This document shows, one piece after another, positions 22,043 to 33,170 of a DNA stretch of 64,000 nt. This DNA comes from Lates calcarifer. Its lineage: Eukaryota; Chordata; Actinopteri; Centropomidae. The notes below the pieces were generated by a model that made no database searches, was not told the origin of the DNA, and was given only the letters and a program-made list of their open reading frames with translations. The stretch spans positions 1,372,971 to 1,436,970 of the forward strand of contig NC_066851.1 of assembly GCF_001640805.2 (NCBI RefSeq), in the 5' to 3' direction. The position numbers were made by a program, and so were the translations under genes. How positions within the stretch are numbered: the first letter of the stretch is position 1; every line of letters begins with the position of its first letter.

Positions 22043-23940
22043 ATAATCCCACAAGGGGTGGGCCATGAGATGGCATGGCATTTATAAATATAAAAGGTAG
22101 TTCATTCCATCATTCTTACATATGTCTTGTTGTGTTTTTTCCTGAACTGTCAATTAAGAGTTAACAGCTTTGATAAACTACACAGTATGTCATAAACTGT
22201 TTTACAATACGTTGTTCTTCATCTGGGTTTCTAAAATGGTCTTAAATTAAGCTCAAGGTCTAGTCTGCTTTTCTAAAACCTGCAGGAAATATGTTGCAAA
22301 ACGTGAAATAGTGACCTGATCATTTTTATATAAAACTATACCACATTCCCAACAATAAAGTTCTGAGAAAGAGAAGTGTCACTTATTTTACCGTTGCTGA
22401 AGAGACAAGTAGTTCTTGGAACTAGTTGCCAAAGAAGTACTTGAATTCTGTCTTGCAATATGACAATCTAAATCATGGTTATAATGCCATTTATAATGTG
22501 AAGGACAAACATGGGTAATACAAAGAAATGCAGTGCAATTCAAATAGGTTATTTAACAAAAAGCTGTAAGTCACCTGTGCAAGCAGGTTACCATTGGTCC
22601 AATAACCACTGGTTGCGTTTTATTGTTAGGCATCCTCTAGCATCCATAATTATAGTGGAGGAGGACAAGAATGACAAGTCCATGTTACGAGGTTTGGGGA
22701 GGATGGATGGATCCAAAAAACACAGGACTCGAACATCCCTGATTTTTTCATGTGTGAAACCAACTGGCAGCAGAGGTCCTCTAACCTTAAGGGAGTGCAT
22801 ATTTTAATCCAAATCACGATCTTTACCAAAATTTAACCAAGTAGTTTTTATATGTAACCTAACCAAACCTTCTGTCTGCCACAAGTATGCTCCTATAGGT
22901 CATATCTGAGGGTAATGACAACCAACATATATGGAAGTTTAAATTGAAGGACTTGTTGCTCTCTAAATATGTGCAACAATCTTGACGTGTGGATAACTGT
23001 AAGAAAGAGAACAGATTATATTGGTATTGTACAGTTAGAAAAAAAGGATGGATGTGTTTGGGGAGGTGGAGAATTGTGCATCTTCTCCCATGATTGGGGA
23101 TTGTATGGGGCTGTTTTTTGGGCAGCTTTGTTCTTCCATTTCAGGTCCAGGATGGCTTGAGTTGGGCCCCAGCAGTTAGCATTGACAACCATGTCCCACA
23201 GAGCAGAAAGTTAATACTGTGGCAGATGTGTCATTTCCATGCTGTTATCCAGCCATACAAAATCCCCCCCATCTCTCCTCTTTTCTGTTCTCCTGCTTGC
23301 TTGCCTCCTCTATCTCTCCCTACATATTCCTCATATTCAATCAGTGTCTCTGTCGGCGATGATATAACATATAGATATCCAAAAATGAAGAAGGGCAAGG
23401 TATGACTGATGTTCTGTGATCAGCCAAAGAACTCCAATAGAAGTGACAATTAAAAAATACTACAAACATTTTAAGAATAAAGGTGGTGATTTGTTTTGCC
23501 CTCAACAAACCATGACCAACTTTCTTTTTTATCATATTATTATTATTATTACAGTATACATACATACATTATTACACATATACTACCCAGCTGCAGTAAA
23601 TGCTCACATGAGCACCAAATGTTTATTAATCCTCTGCTGAAAATAGTCCCAAAAGTCACTTTACTCCAGACCATCAAAGTTAATTCTCTGGGAATCATAG
23701 TTTGACAAAATGGTCTTACTCCTGATCCAGTTAGGAGCTTTTTCCTGAGCTTTCAGCTGCATCTCACAATTTTCACAGTCTAATCGTGACTTTTTGGAAA
23801 GTGGACCTTGAGTTAAGATTATTTTGTCAAAACAACTTCCTCCCGTTTGAATTAAATTTGCTAAAAACTATAGTAACCAGCTGTTTGATGAACATGACAT
23901 GAGGAGTTTCAGATAATGTTAACATTAAACAATATGATCT
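22043..23940. other. Intergenic, nothing recognised
   Basis: Mostly AT-rich with a short (ATT)n at 23536-23551. The frames at 22511-22807 and 23094-23405 have no recognisable domains. Confidence 0.45.
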
Positions 23941-23947
23941 CTGTGTC

Positions 23948-24255
23948 TTTGACCATGGCATGACTGTTGGTGCCATATGGGATGGTCAGAGTATTTCTAA
24001 AACCACTGAACTCCTGGGATTTTCATGCACATCAGTGTCAACAGCTTACTTAGAATGGTGTCAAAAACAAACACACACACAACACACAATAAAAAAACAT
24101 CCAGTGAGTAGCAGTGAGTAGCAGTTCTGTGGGCAAGAGGGGTCAGAGGAGAGGGTCACAATGGTTGGAGTTAACAAAGAAGATATGGCAACTGAGATAA
24201 CCACTCTTTACAACTCTGGTGAACAGGAAAGCATCTCAGAATACACAATATGTCC
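23948..24255 (+). pseudogene. Tc1-like transposase N-terminal fragment
   Basis: The plus strand reads DHGMTVGAIWDGQSISKTTE, then LLGFSCTSVS and LEWCQKQ. Further on it reads ITTLYNSGEQESISEYT. These match the helix-turn-helix DNA-binding part of a common fish Tc1/mariner transposase (family DHGMIVGARxAGLSIS and so on). Frameshifts and a CA-rich insertion (24063-24096) break it, and the DDE catalytic region is absent. A second, more degraded copy of the same family lies at 51246-51515. No inverted repeat ends were found. Confidence 0.7.
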
Positions 24256-24800
24256 AACCTTGAGGCAGCTTTATGGGCAGAAATATATTAGACATGCTAG
24301 AAACTGAATGTGAGTAATTCACCACATTGCAATTCATCTTTGGGATGTGGTAGAAATCTGTTCTGAGTGTGTATTTTCCCTCTGTTCCATAGTGTACCAT
24401 TGTGTCCAATAACACTTGGTGACTTGGTGACACACACTGATTATTTTGAATCAGTCCCACACACACTGTCCTGCTGCCCCAAATTTTCATTAGAGCACCA
24501 AATGTGGATTAATTAAATAATATAGTTACCAACAAATGCACTATGTTATCCTGTATGAGAAATGTTTGATAAAAACCACAGCAACCAGAAAATTTGGAAA
24601 TTACTGAGCATATTTAAAAGTGAAACTATATATTTGTTAGTTGTTTTTGAAAGATTAACTTCTTCAGTAGGAACCAACAGTCCAATTGGGAAAGCCTAAG
24701 GACATCAGAAAGCATAAACAGACATGCATTGTTTTTAGTCTGTACAGTAACTAAATCTAAACCCAAAATTTCAAAAAGAATCAGTCATGTTTCTTATTAG
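24256..24800. other. Intergenic, nothing recognised
   Basis: AT-rich sequence that may contain diverged flanks of the Tc1 fragment. No other features are supported. Confidence 0.4.
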
Positions 24801-24802
24801 GT

Positions 24803-24866
24803 TCCAGCACCCCTGTGATCCTTAACGGATAAGCAGTATAGCTAATGGTTGGATGGATGGATGTTT
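24803..24866. repeat. Dispersed-repeat tail with (GGAT)n
   Basis: CCAGCACCCCTGTGATCCTT, AACGGATAAGCAGTATAGCT and then GGTTGGATGGATGGATG. This is the familiar tail of a high-copy fish repeat. The family of the block at 28765-28990 commonly carries such a tail. Class not assigned. Confidence 0.5.
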
Positions 24867-25555
24867 CTTATTTTTTCAGCTTGAACTATATAATATCTGT
24901 TTATTTCCTGTTATACACAGTAATATTCTGTATTCTGTAATATTCCTCACAGCTGCAGTGATGAAGTAACCACCACATCAAACTGGTCTTCAGCTCCTCT
25001 CTCCTTTGCCAACATTTTCTCCAGACATCGATCAAAATCTGAGTTTTCTTTTACTCTGCCTTTGGTTCTGTTTTTACTCTCCCCACTCCCTGACTCACTC
25101 ACTCCCTCTTCATCCCCTGTTTTCCGGTGCCTTGCTTGTCCTCTGTTCCATGGCAGCAGCTCAGCAGGACACTGATGTGTGATGAGCTTTTCTGAAAGGT
25201 CCCAGGAGTTCAGCACCAGTGGTGAGCCTCGCCTGTCTCCACCCACTCTCCTGTTTCCACTTCCAGAATTCTTCTCTCTCTCTCTCCCTCACTTTTTGTC
25301 TTTCTTTGTCTCTCCCCTGGCCTAACGCACACCCCTCCCCCACCCACCCCCCTCAACCCCACCTCCATTTACATCACATGAGTGTTTGAGATTGACAGCC
25401 TCCCCAAAGAGAGAGTAGCTGGAACAGATGGAATATGAATGGTTCACTCGTGTATGAAAAAGGTGTCTGGGTGAAGGAAGTGGTGTAGGGGGACCCTCAA
25501 TTGCGCGTTAAGTACGACTAAGTCCCATTGTAACCACCCCAGCTCCCCTCCCCAA
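24867..25555. other. Intergenic; C-rich tract at 25325-25372
   Basis: No gene. Within it, CACCCCTCCCCCACCCACCC and the following CCCCTCAACCCCACC give four or more G-runs on the minus strand, a possible G-quadruplex. CT-rich tracts surround it. Confidence 0.5.
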
Positions 25556-25557
25556 TC

Positions 25558-25760
25558 ATACACACACACACACACACACACACACTATCTTTGTGAGGAC
25601 ACTCATTGACACAATGCGTTCCCTAGCCCCTAACCCCTTTCTAATCTAAAACCATTGAAACCTAAAACCAAGTCTCAACTCTCAAACAGCCAGTTAAAGT
25701 CGTGAGGACCTGCCAAATTGTCCGCACTTTCCCAAAATGTCCTCATTCACAAAGTCTCAA
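25558..25760 (+). repeat. (CA)n plus GTGAGGACACTCATTGACA repeat
   Basis: (CA)13 (25561-25585) leads directly into TATCTTTGTGAGGACACTCA, TTGACACAATGCGTTCCCTA and AAAACCAAGTCTCAACTCTC. That order is seen in a very common fish dispersed repeat in which the microsatellite precedes GTGAGGACACTCATTGACA. Class not assigned. Confidence 0.6.
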
Positions 25761-26095
25761 ACTTCACCGCACCAAAAAAAGGGGGGGGAATTGTTTTAAA
25801 GCGACATAGACAAAGAGGAGGAGCTTCTCTTTTATTATCTGTCAAAGGAAATAATACACTGGGCAATCATAGCAAGTGGCAAATTCTGACCACAGTCCAA
25901 CAACTGCATGGTTGTGCTCCACAGACTATTGCAGGGGTCTCAGACCACTCAAAATGGAGGAAGAGACCAAATGGCTAATTTTTTGCCTCAGACAAAAGAG
26001 GGCCATTGCACGAAGTCTCCCAAGGTTGTTCACCTTTTCACATTTAAGCATAAATCTAGGCCTCCCAACTTCAGCTGTCATTGTTTCCTATATGG
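25761..26095. other. Intergenic, nothing recognised
   Basis: Overlapping frames on the plus strand (25718-26165) show no domain and appear to be chance. Confidence 0.4.
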
Positions 26096-26099
26096 CCTA

Positions 26100-26480
26100 G
26101 TGCTGCATTCTATTTACATCGAAGGTCCGAACTTGGAATCGGAAGTAATGTCATCTTTGAGTTGACTGCGTTCCAGTTGAGAAGTCGGACAAACATGGAT
26201 GCTCACAGGAAAGCTCTTTCAGAGTATAGACAAGTTCAAAACAAATCTGCACTCCACCTCAAGAACACCCCCACTGTTAACATTAGATTTTAATGCAGTT
26301 AACACTTAAGAACATTCTCATAAAGCCATTCAAATTTAACTGTTCACTACTGTTCACACATCTGGAATTCTTATGTTGGGGTTGGTGGAGTTTCTCTGAC
26401 TTGTTTCTCTGAGTTGAAATTTCCAACTAGGAACTCAGAAATTTTAACTTCTGAGTACAACTGGAACACACTGTAGGACT
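26100..26480. repeat. Probable MITE with imperfect inverted ends
   Basis: The left part has CGTTCCAGTTGAGAAGTCGG (26170-26189). The right part, read on the minus strand, has TGTTCCAGTTGTACTCAGAA (about 26453-26472 on plus). The left flank CGAACTTGGAATCGGAAGT and the inner AACTAGGAACTCAGAAATTT resemble a palindromic fish element built of (T/C)CCGA(A/C)TT-type words. Ends and target duplication are unresolved. Confidence 0.35.
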
Positions 26481-26930
26481 CATGATGTCAACAGGCCAAC
26501 ATAACAGATGTTGCGCTTCTCTGCCTTCTCCCCAAGAGAGTGGACTTGCTCTTCTCAGCCTGCTCCTCAATAGGAGCTACTGTGCTCTCACCTTCATGAG
26601 GCCTGTTTGAAGCAGAGACTTGCACTGACTGAGTGTTGGTAATGACGCAAGACAGCACAGCAGAACACAATGTACAGCTGAGTTGACGCAAAAGGAACCA
26701 CAAAACAGAGTTCGCATCAAGTGGCTCTACAACTCAACAACACTGAAGCCACACAGTCAGGACAACAACAACACGACCTTGCAAAGCAAGAGGGCATATT
26801 CTTTTTCCTTTTATAGACCTGGTAATGTTACTGGGCCTAGTGTACCTTACCTTACATAGTACAGCATGGCTAAGCATAGGACTGTCGCCAATACTGCACT
26901 AATTTAATTTAATGTGTTTCCTGAGCTTTG
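26481..26930. other. Intergenic, nothing recognised
   Basis: No supportable gene. The minus frame at 26488-26703 has no domain. Confidence 0.4.
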
Positions 26931-27097
26931 TTGTTGTGTCTGCATATGTGACGATATGAGGGGGACTGTGAGTGAAAAGCAGCCAGACAACGCCACTCTG
27001 GGAGTTTCACCCAGAGAATTATGAACTGGTGACAGTAGAGCCCATAAGGTGCCCAGGCCCGTCCTACAAACAGGCGGGAGACGTGGTTCCAAGTAAG

Positions 27098-27114
27098 AAA
27101 AAAATACTTTATTA
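27098..27114 (-). terminator. Poly(A) signal of the LTR-like unit
   Basis: AATAAAGTATTTTTTTC on the minus strand lies about 165 bases before the proposed end of the unit and is followed by GT-poor then G-rich sequence. A canonical hexamer, but use is unproven. Confidence 0.4.
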
Positions 27115-28455
27115 CAAATAAATAAACAAAGCACTAAAACCACCACACACACACTGTAACAAGGTGGGAGGGAAAACTAATCAAGGCTGAGGCTTACCGG
27201 TGGAGGGGATGGGTCACAGAGGGGGTGAGAAATCCTAAAAGAAACAAAAAAACAAAAAATCCAATCACACATGGTAAGCACACATATGCACCTGGTAGTG
27301 AAGGGGAAACCAGGAACCCAGGAGACGCACAGCACACAGGAAGGGGACACCACCACCTCGGACCCCAGGACCACCACCTTCAGCCCTCAGCAACTGAAAA
27401 GAAGGAAGGAAAATAAGAAATGGGTACACGAGGGTTGTACCCAAAAGAACCCTAAAGCAAAACTTACCAAAGAAAACCCCTCAAAATATAAGGATGGGCA
27501 GCCCACAAATTAACAAAATGTGCTGCCCAAAATAACCCAAATTCTCAGTTAGAAAAGAAATGAATAAAAAAAGAACTAATTAACATAAATACAATTTAAT
27601 AAAAAAATACAAATAACCTAACCAAATTACCTAAAATAATTGGGATATACCAAATTACTTAAGGAAAAATGAAATAACACAAATGCAACAGAAACACAAC
27701 ACAAATCATCCCAACTCAGAAAATAACCCCAATAACAATTAAACAATATGATAAAACAAAAGACAATGAAAAAAATGGGGAATCCCCCACACACCCAACC
27801 ACACGTTAAAAACTGGCCTATGCTACATGCAAGGCGGACCAGACCAACTCTGGTGCTGGCTATCAGCCGCGAGCATAGCAGTCAGGCGCCGCGGTCGGCC
27901 ACAGTCGGTCACGGTCGGTCAATGGCACTCGGGACAACAGCCCGACAGACAGGTTGGAGGAGCGGCGAGGCAAACCAACAAAAAAACGCCAAAGCAAAGC
28001 AGCAGTTCCTCTCTCTCTGCTCTAACAGCTGCCCAGCTCAGTCTGTCAAAGAAAGGAAACTAATAAAGTAATACAAAATAACAAAAGAGAGCAGGAATAC
28101 AACCAGGCATAACAAGCAGCCAGGAAACACACACACCGATCTAGGCGTCTATTACCTGGAGCAGCAGTGGCATGCTCTGCACCTGAACAGCAGCAGTGAG
28201 GCTCCCCCTAATAGATGGCTGAGAGCACACACAACTTGCCAGGTACTACACTGGCACAAAGCTGCAACCCAATCAGCTGTAGTCAGATGAAACAAGTGGT
28301 GATCGATAGTGAATTGTGCCATGCTTTACAACACGACCGAGGCAGCCACTGCTACATTACCTGCTAGAGGAGACCGCAGACGGGAGCGAGGTAACCCGGA
28401 AGGAAGCGGCCTCAAGGCCAACGAGCAAGAGAGGGGCCAGGAAGGGCGCCTCGTC

Positions 28456-28465
28456 CCTTTATAAG
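28456..28465 (-). promoter_or_regulatory. TATA box of the LTR-like unit
   Basis: CTTATAAAGG on the minus strand, about 95 bases from the proposed start of the repeat and upstream of GC-rich sequence. It sits where a U3 promoter would be expected. Activity is unknown. Confidence 0.4.
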
Positions 28466-28560
28466 GTGCCCCGGAATGCTGGTTGGCTAACAAGCAGAAG
28501 TAAATAAAGGGCAATCAATTCAGCTCCGCTAGGGGCAGATGATGCTTTTCCTGCTACACA

Positions 28561-28760
28561 TATAATCAGGTTATTGGTTATTGTTACACATGAGATGTAT
28601 TACAACACTTATAGGACTGAGGATACATCTACATCTTGCATGCAACTTGCTAAATATAAATATAAAAAGAGTTGCTGCCATATTAACACTGTAGAGGATG
28701 TAAAATTGAACTCAACGTTAAATGCTCTGTAGAGTTGATCTGAATTTTAAAAACAGCTTC
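28561..28760. other. Intergenic, nothing recognised
   Basis: AT-rich. TAACACTGTAGAGGATGTAA and GCTCTGTAGAGTTGATCTGA (28684-28744) recall CAACTCTGTAGAGTTG at 29409-29424, a hint of a diverged repeat spanning to about 29.6 kb. Confidence 0.35.
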
Positions 28761-28764
28761 TCTG

Positions 28765-28990
28765 TTAAGGGAGCTGGAGCCTCTCCCAGCTGTCATTGGG
28801 CGAGAGGAAGGGTACACCCTGTAGAGATCGCCAGTCCATCACAGGGCCAACACATATAGACAAACAACCATTCATACTCACATTCACACCTATGGGCAAT
28901 TTAGAGTTACCAATTAACCTGCATGTGTTTGGATTGTGGAAGGAAGCTGGAGTACCTGGAGAGAACAGGGAGAACATGCAAACTCCACAC
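28765..28990 (+). repeat. High-copy teleost dispersed repeat
   Basis: GATCGCCAGTCCATCACAGG, CATTCACACCTATGGGCAAT, TTACCAATTAACCTGCATGT and GGGAGAACATGCAAACTCCA follow the order of one of the most frequent dispersed repeats in fish genomes. It gives overlapping spurious frames on both strands (28765-29152). The class is not assigned. Confidence 0.7.
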
Positions 28991-30335
28991 AGAAAAGCCT
29001 GGGGAATATATATAAAAGTGTTACCTCACTGTTTTGTTACTGTAAAGGACCAGTGGACTGTTACCTGCTATTTTCCCCATGAGCAAAATGTTACTAGATC
29101 AATTAATTCACTTAGCAACACATGTAATAGAGTTCTTGTTCTTTTCAATTAACTAGGCAGTCACGGCGAGTTTATTAGCTAACGCAACGTAAGCACCCGG
29201 GATATTTAGCATAAACCACCAACTAAAATAAATAGTACTGGATAGGTATGGATAGATGTACACACATCAATGCTCCTGGTCACACTTGGAGTGTTGTCTG
29301 GTCACGTCAAGTCAAAAATAAAGACAATAGCTGGCTGGTCTCCTGCCTCGATGCTGGAAAAAACAGACACGTTGGACCTCTGGCAATAACACTGGCTACC
29401 TAGTGAAATCAACTCTGTAGAGTTGTTAGCAGAGTATATCATTTAACTCTCTGTATCAACACTGACACTGTCTGAGGAATAACCTTGTAGTTGAATTAGA
29501 CTTTAACAAGAGTTTAAATGACTCTATATTTCTACTTTCTTCTCTAACACTGAAAATCTAACACTTTTAATTTTGCTGTGTACTACAGGATGTAGATCAG
29601 TCTGACAAGATGGATGCAAAAACTTTAGAGCTAACATCAGCAGAGTACAGCACATCAGTTATTAGCTAGCTGGCTGCTGAAGGTGAATATGCTGCTTTTG
29701 CTTTTTAGCAGTGAATAAAGACATACCCTGCATTTCATTTACAGTGCTGCTCTTTAATATCATAGTCAAGTTACCCTTGTCAGGTAATGTGGCTGTTCAA
29801 TTTTACTTTGTGATCTATAGGCTTTAGCTTACATCTTTATCTTTTTAATATGTTTTTGGTGCTCAGCTTGACACCCGTAATATACCCCTCAAATGCATAC
29901 TGTAGACCCCTTCTGCTTTGACATTTTTTTTTCTAAAAATTGGATAATATATAAGGGGTGCTTTTAGTGACAGTGTGGGCACCACACTAACTGCTTGACC
30001 AACAACAGCTGAGAACAGAAGGCTTTACAAAGGTTCAAATTGTGCCTTAAGGCAACAATCTGTTGTGACGTATGCACAGCCCCACCTACACATATAAACC
30101 CCATCACCACAGTCATCCGTCAGTTCTTACACTTTTCACCCCGCTCATCCTATCTTTTAGTGATCTCTGCGCATTAGTTTCTCATGACTTGCCTTGAAAT
30201 CAGTAATGTGCTGTCAGCAAATAAGGTAAGCAGTAATAAAGTTTAAAACAGACATTAAGTAGAACGATACTGGAAACAATATCTCTCTCTACACCGCATG
30301 CTAATCCTACAGAGGCAGAAATTCCTCAGAAGCCT
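28991..30335. other. Intergenic; possible leader of the gypsy element
   Basis: No supportable gene. CAACTCTGTAGAGTTG (29409-29424) is an inverted repeat with 7-bp arms. The block at 30070-30170 (CCCACCTACACATATAAACC and following) has a TATA-like word and may be regulatory sequence of the gypsy remnant downstream, but no LTR pair could be seen. Confidence 0.35.
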
Positions 30336-30339
30336 CTGA

Positions 30340-30790
30340 CAGCCAGCCCTCCCTGCTTGGTGCCTAACCTCTCCAGACCCAAGCACTTTTCAGGTGACTT
30401 CATTTTGAAAAACAGCGAAAGAGCCAAAGTTGCAATGCAGCAACCTTCCAGCCCTGAAGGGGCACTCTTTCACTACTCAGCCTCCACCTCATTGTTCTCC
30501 AACTTCTATTAGCATCATTTCCATGGCTCCAGCTTCCTCTACAGCACTGGAGGAGCCCATGAATCTAAGGCGAGTCTGGCTTGCTTTTCGAGGTGTGACA
30601 GTGCTGACTGCAGGAGGGCTGCTGCATCTGCTGTGGTCAGTTAACAGGCTGGGCTCACCAGTGAAGAAAAGGTGTTGGTCAGCCAAACCCCTTCTCTTGG
30701 CCACATCTCTAGACCCCTTACTTGCATTCAATCAGTTTCTCCTCCCCTGTCTCTTGCTTACAAGGTGTTAGTGGATTAAGGTGTGGGTGA
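30340..30790 (+). pseudogene. Ty3/gypsy gag remnant
   Basis: The plus strand reads VPNLSRPKHFSGDF and ERAKVAMQ, resembling the N-terminal part of sushi-type gag (RPxxFSGD ... ERAKVAY). Further on EEPMNLRRVWLAFRG resembles the EPMQLGR(A/T)RLxxEER motif before the zinc knuckle. The knuckle Cys residues are not intact and the frame changes at least twice. Large parts of gag between these motifs are missing. Family identity is from memory of fish sushi-like elements. Confidence 0.55.
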
Positions 30791-30849
30791 GAGCTTCATG
30801 GACTATAAATTCACGAAGAAGTTAAGTTGCTCTCTGTTTCCCTCCACTG

Positions 30850-31480
30850 CTGAGTTTAACAACATATCTAAGGTTCCAGTCTGCTACCATGACCTCATGG
30901 AGGTCTTCTAGAGGTCCTCAGCAAGTTTGACCTCTTTACCTCCACACCGTGAGTGTGATGTGCCAGAGACTTGTTTCCTGGTTACTGGTGTCTGTACTCA
31001 CTGTCTGAGGAAAGCCATGGACAAATATACGTCCTTCTCCTTAGAAGCAGGAATCAGCCATCTCTCCTCTTCTCTTGCTGGTGCAGACCTCTGCTTCACT
31101 GAAAACAAAGGGAAGACACGACATCCCTGCATTGATAACAAAGGACTCAATGACTTTACCATAAAAAAGCAGAAATCTTTCACTTTTAAGGTGTAAGTAA
31201 TGCACATCACTTGGTAAGGATGAGGGAGAGGGGAGAGGGATGAATGGAAGATAGCATTCAACAGCCCCAGAGGACATTATGAATATTTGGTGATGCTATT
31301 TGGGTTAACTAATACTACAGCTGTCTTTCAGATACTAGTCAATGATTAACTTATTCAATAAATGTGTCTTTGTATACCTGGACAAAATCCTCATCTTCTC
31401 TCCTTATAAAGAGTGCCACATGCAACTAGTTCTCCAGCACCTTCTGGAACATCAGCTTTTCGTGAGGACCACCGTCACCT
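30850..31480 (+). pseudogene. Ty3/gypsy reverse-transcriptase remnant
   Basis: The plus strand reads VCYHDLMEVF (family: YHDLxEVF) and LPPHRECD (LPPHRPYD). It continues MDKYTSFSLEAGISHLSSSL (M-x-YI-x-SL-x-AGLI-x-PSSS) and TRHPCIDNKGLNDFTIKK (LRPCIDYRGLNxITVKN). After frameshifts come NKCVFVYLDKILIFSP and LVLQHLLEHQLFV. This order defines the N-terminal half of a Ty3/gypsy RT. The catalytic YxDD reads YLDK: the second Asp is lost (codon 31384-31386, Lys). Stops lie before and after the match, and about 60 residues between the two RT pieces are partly lost. Dead copy. Confidence 0.85.
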
Positions 31481-31985
31481 GGGAGAGCCGTGAAGCTTAT
31501 TCAAGTAAATCCACTGGGGGTGAGCTGGAATCTGGTCAGACACAGGACATTTCACTGCCCAAGCCCCAAGCCATGCTAAGAAGCCTCCACTTAGATCCTC
31601 CAAACATTACGTTAGGTGCTACCATTGTAATGGCTGAGGCAACACTAAGCAATTTTGCCAAGCTGTTAATCACACCAAACCATATCTTCTGTTTTCAACT
31701 CTAAGGCCAGCCAGCGTAGGCACAGTCAGGATGGTCATGTTTACCCCGCAGCTGAGGTCTGTCTAACAGTCACATTTCTCTGGTCTACAGGATTAGCTCC
31801 AACATTGCTATATCCAGTCATTCTCAGTAATGACATCTCTACACTGTATAACTGTTTGTAAGTCTGACACGAGCAGTGGTGAGGGTCAAGGTCAGAGTGC
31901 AGAGATGGTCCTCGGGGAGTTGCCTTTCTGTCAAAAGCTCAGAGAAGGACAAAAAAACTAATGGGTTCTCCTAGAAAGGGACAGA
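31481..31985. other. Diverged gypsy flank or unclassified DNA
   Basis: The plus frame continues to 31704 without a recognisable RNase H domain. I can assign nothing further. The sequence may be badly decayed pol. Confidence 0.35.
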
Positions 31986-32072
31986 AAACCCTTCCAAACC
32001 ACCAAAGTTGCTAGACTTTCATCCCAGATTCTGTGACATTACAAAAACAGGACTCTACATTGAAACCATGTT

Positions 32073-32395
32073 TTGAACAGTTTAGACAAATTCATGGAGT
32101 TGGGTCATTCAATTCCACAGTCAGGCCACATGGTCTTCCAAAAGACTCTGAACAGGATTAGAAGTAATTTTACTTGCCCATGGATGTATACCCAAGTCTG
32201 TCGGTTCTGTAGTTCTTGGAACATGTTATCTCATCTGAACAAAGGTAGTAACCCTTCAGAGAATAGACATGGGTATGGCACACACGTGCTGAATAAGATT
32301 GGTTCCCACCATACCTGTTGTCTTCCTATCAGGGAAGTTCCTCCAGTGTTGACAGGGTTCTCTACATTTGAACTGTCGTATGATTGCCAGGTGAT
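32073..32395 (+). pseudogene. Gypsy integrase zinc finger and C-terminal fragment, core deleted
   Basis: The plus frame reads GHSIPQSGHMVFQKTLNRIR and continues through PWMYTQVCRFC, the H2C2 zinc finger that opens Ty3/gypsy integrases (His at residues 12 and 19, Cys at 43 and 46 of the frame). It then jumps to REVPPVLTGFSTFELSYD, matching the family text REVPQASTGFSPFELLYG near the end of the integrase core. The whole DDE catalytic core is missing. Immediately after, at about 32396, an L2-type LINE begins. This integrase type (GHxGxxKTLxRI) differs from what usually accompanies sushi-type RT, so it may come from a second gypsy element. Confidence 0.7.
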
Positions 32396-33170
32396 AGTTG
32401 TCGGGCTGTGTCCTCTCTTCTCTTTTTTTTCATCCTTTACACGGATGACTGCAGATCTGCTCAGTCAAATTGTCACATTGTGAAATTTGCTGATCATACA
32501 GTCCTCCTGTCTCTGCTCTCTGGCCACACACAACATCATAGCTTAGCTTTGCAGGACTTTGTGGACTGGTGTGGAAACTCTTGCCTTGAGCTCAACATAA
32601 AACTGAAACCAAGGAGATCATAGTGACCCTTTCTCCCAAACAGAAACAGATGGCGGAGGCAGTCACCACCATCATACAGGGGAAGCCACTGGAGATCGTG
32701 GAGGAGACAGTACCTACTCAGGTACTCAGTTCAAGATTAAAAAAGACATTCTTCTATTCCTTCATTGAAAATGTAATAACATTTTCTTTCACTTGCTGGT
32801 TTTTACAGGACCCCTCCCATATACTGTTTTCTGAGTTTGAGTGGCTCCCTACAGGACACAAACTTTGCTGTCCAGGTTGCAGGACACAGAGGTGGAAGAC
32901 AACCTTTGTCCCCAGAGCTGTCCAGCTCCTCAATGCTGAACACTGACCCAGTATAAGCACTGATGCAGCTACACAATATTACAGATCTAAAAATACACTT
33001 CATAAATTATTCCATTATTATTCCATGTACCGTGTGTTGATTTGGTGTCTTGTTTGATGTGTGTGTGTTTTGTTTTTGTTTTTGTTTTTTTTAATTAGCT
33101 ACTTTCATGCCCTTTTAAATTGCCCCTTGGGAACAAATAAAGTGATTTGATTGATTGATTGATTGATTTA
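32396..33170 (+). mobile_element. L2-type LINE, 5'-truncated, with TTGA tail
   Basis: The RT begins at VLSSLLFFILYTDDCRSAQS, then KFADHTVLLSLLSG, FVDWCGNSCLELN and, in another frame, AEAVTTIIQGKPLEIVEE. After a deletion come FFYSFIENVITFSFTCW, HILFSEFEWLPTG and CPGCRTQR. This is the C-terminal RT of a fish L2-type (Maui-like) element. The catalytic FADD reads FADH (His codon at 32495-32497). The 3' UTR ends AATTGCCCCTTGGGAACAAA followed by a (TTGA)n tail (33145-33170), the hallmark terminus of these LINEs. It is truncated at its 5' end against the gypsy integrase piece. Confidence 0.85.

Larger units (their letters stand above)
26935..28560 (-). mobile_element. LTR-like or other transcribed repeat unit, minus orientation
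   Basis: Read on the minus strand the unit starts TGTGTAGCAGGAAAAGC and ends TATGCAGACACA, so it has TG...CA ends like an LTR. About 95 bases in is a TATA box, CTTATAAAGG (28456-28465 on plus). About 1350 bases later is the poly(A) signal AATAAAGTATTTTTTTC (27098-27114 on plus), then CCCGCCTGTTTGTAGGACGG. The interior (27540-27790) is T-rich on the minus strand, and GC-rich parts lie near both ends. No gag, pol or env is seen. I find no matching target duplication, so a solo LTR is only one reading. A non-autonomous Pol II repeat is another. Confidence 0.4.

Noticed and set aside
31342..31704. Intact retroviral or gypsy pol gene
   Set aside because: The frame covers only part of the RT, the second Asp of YxDD is Lys, and flanking pol is frameshifted and deleted.
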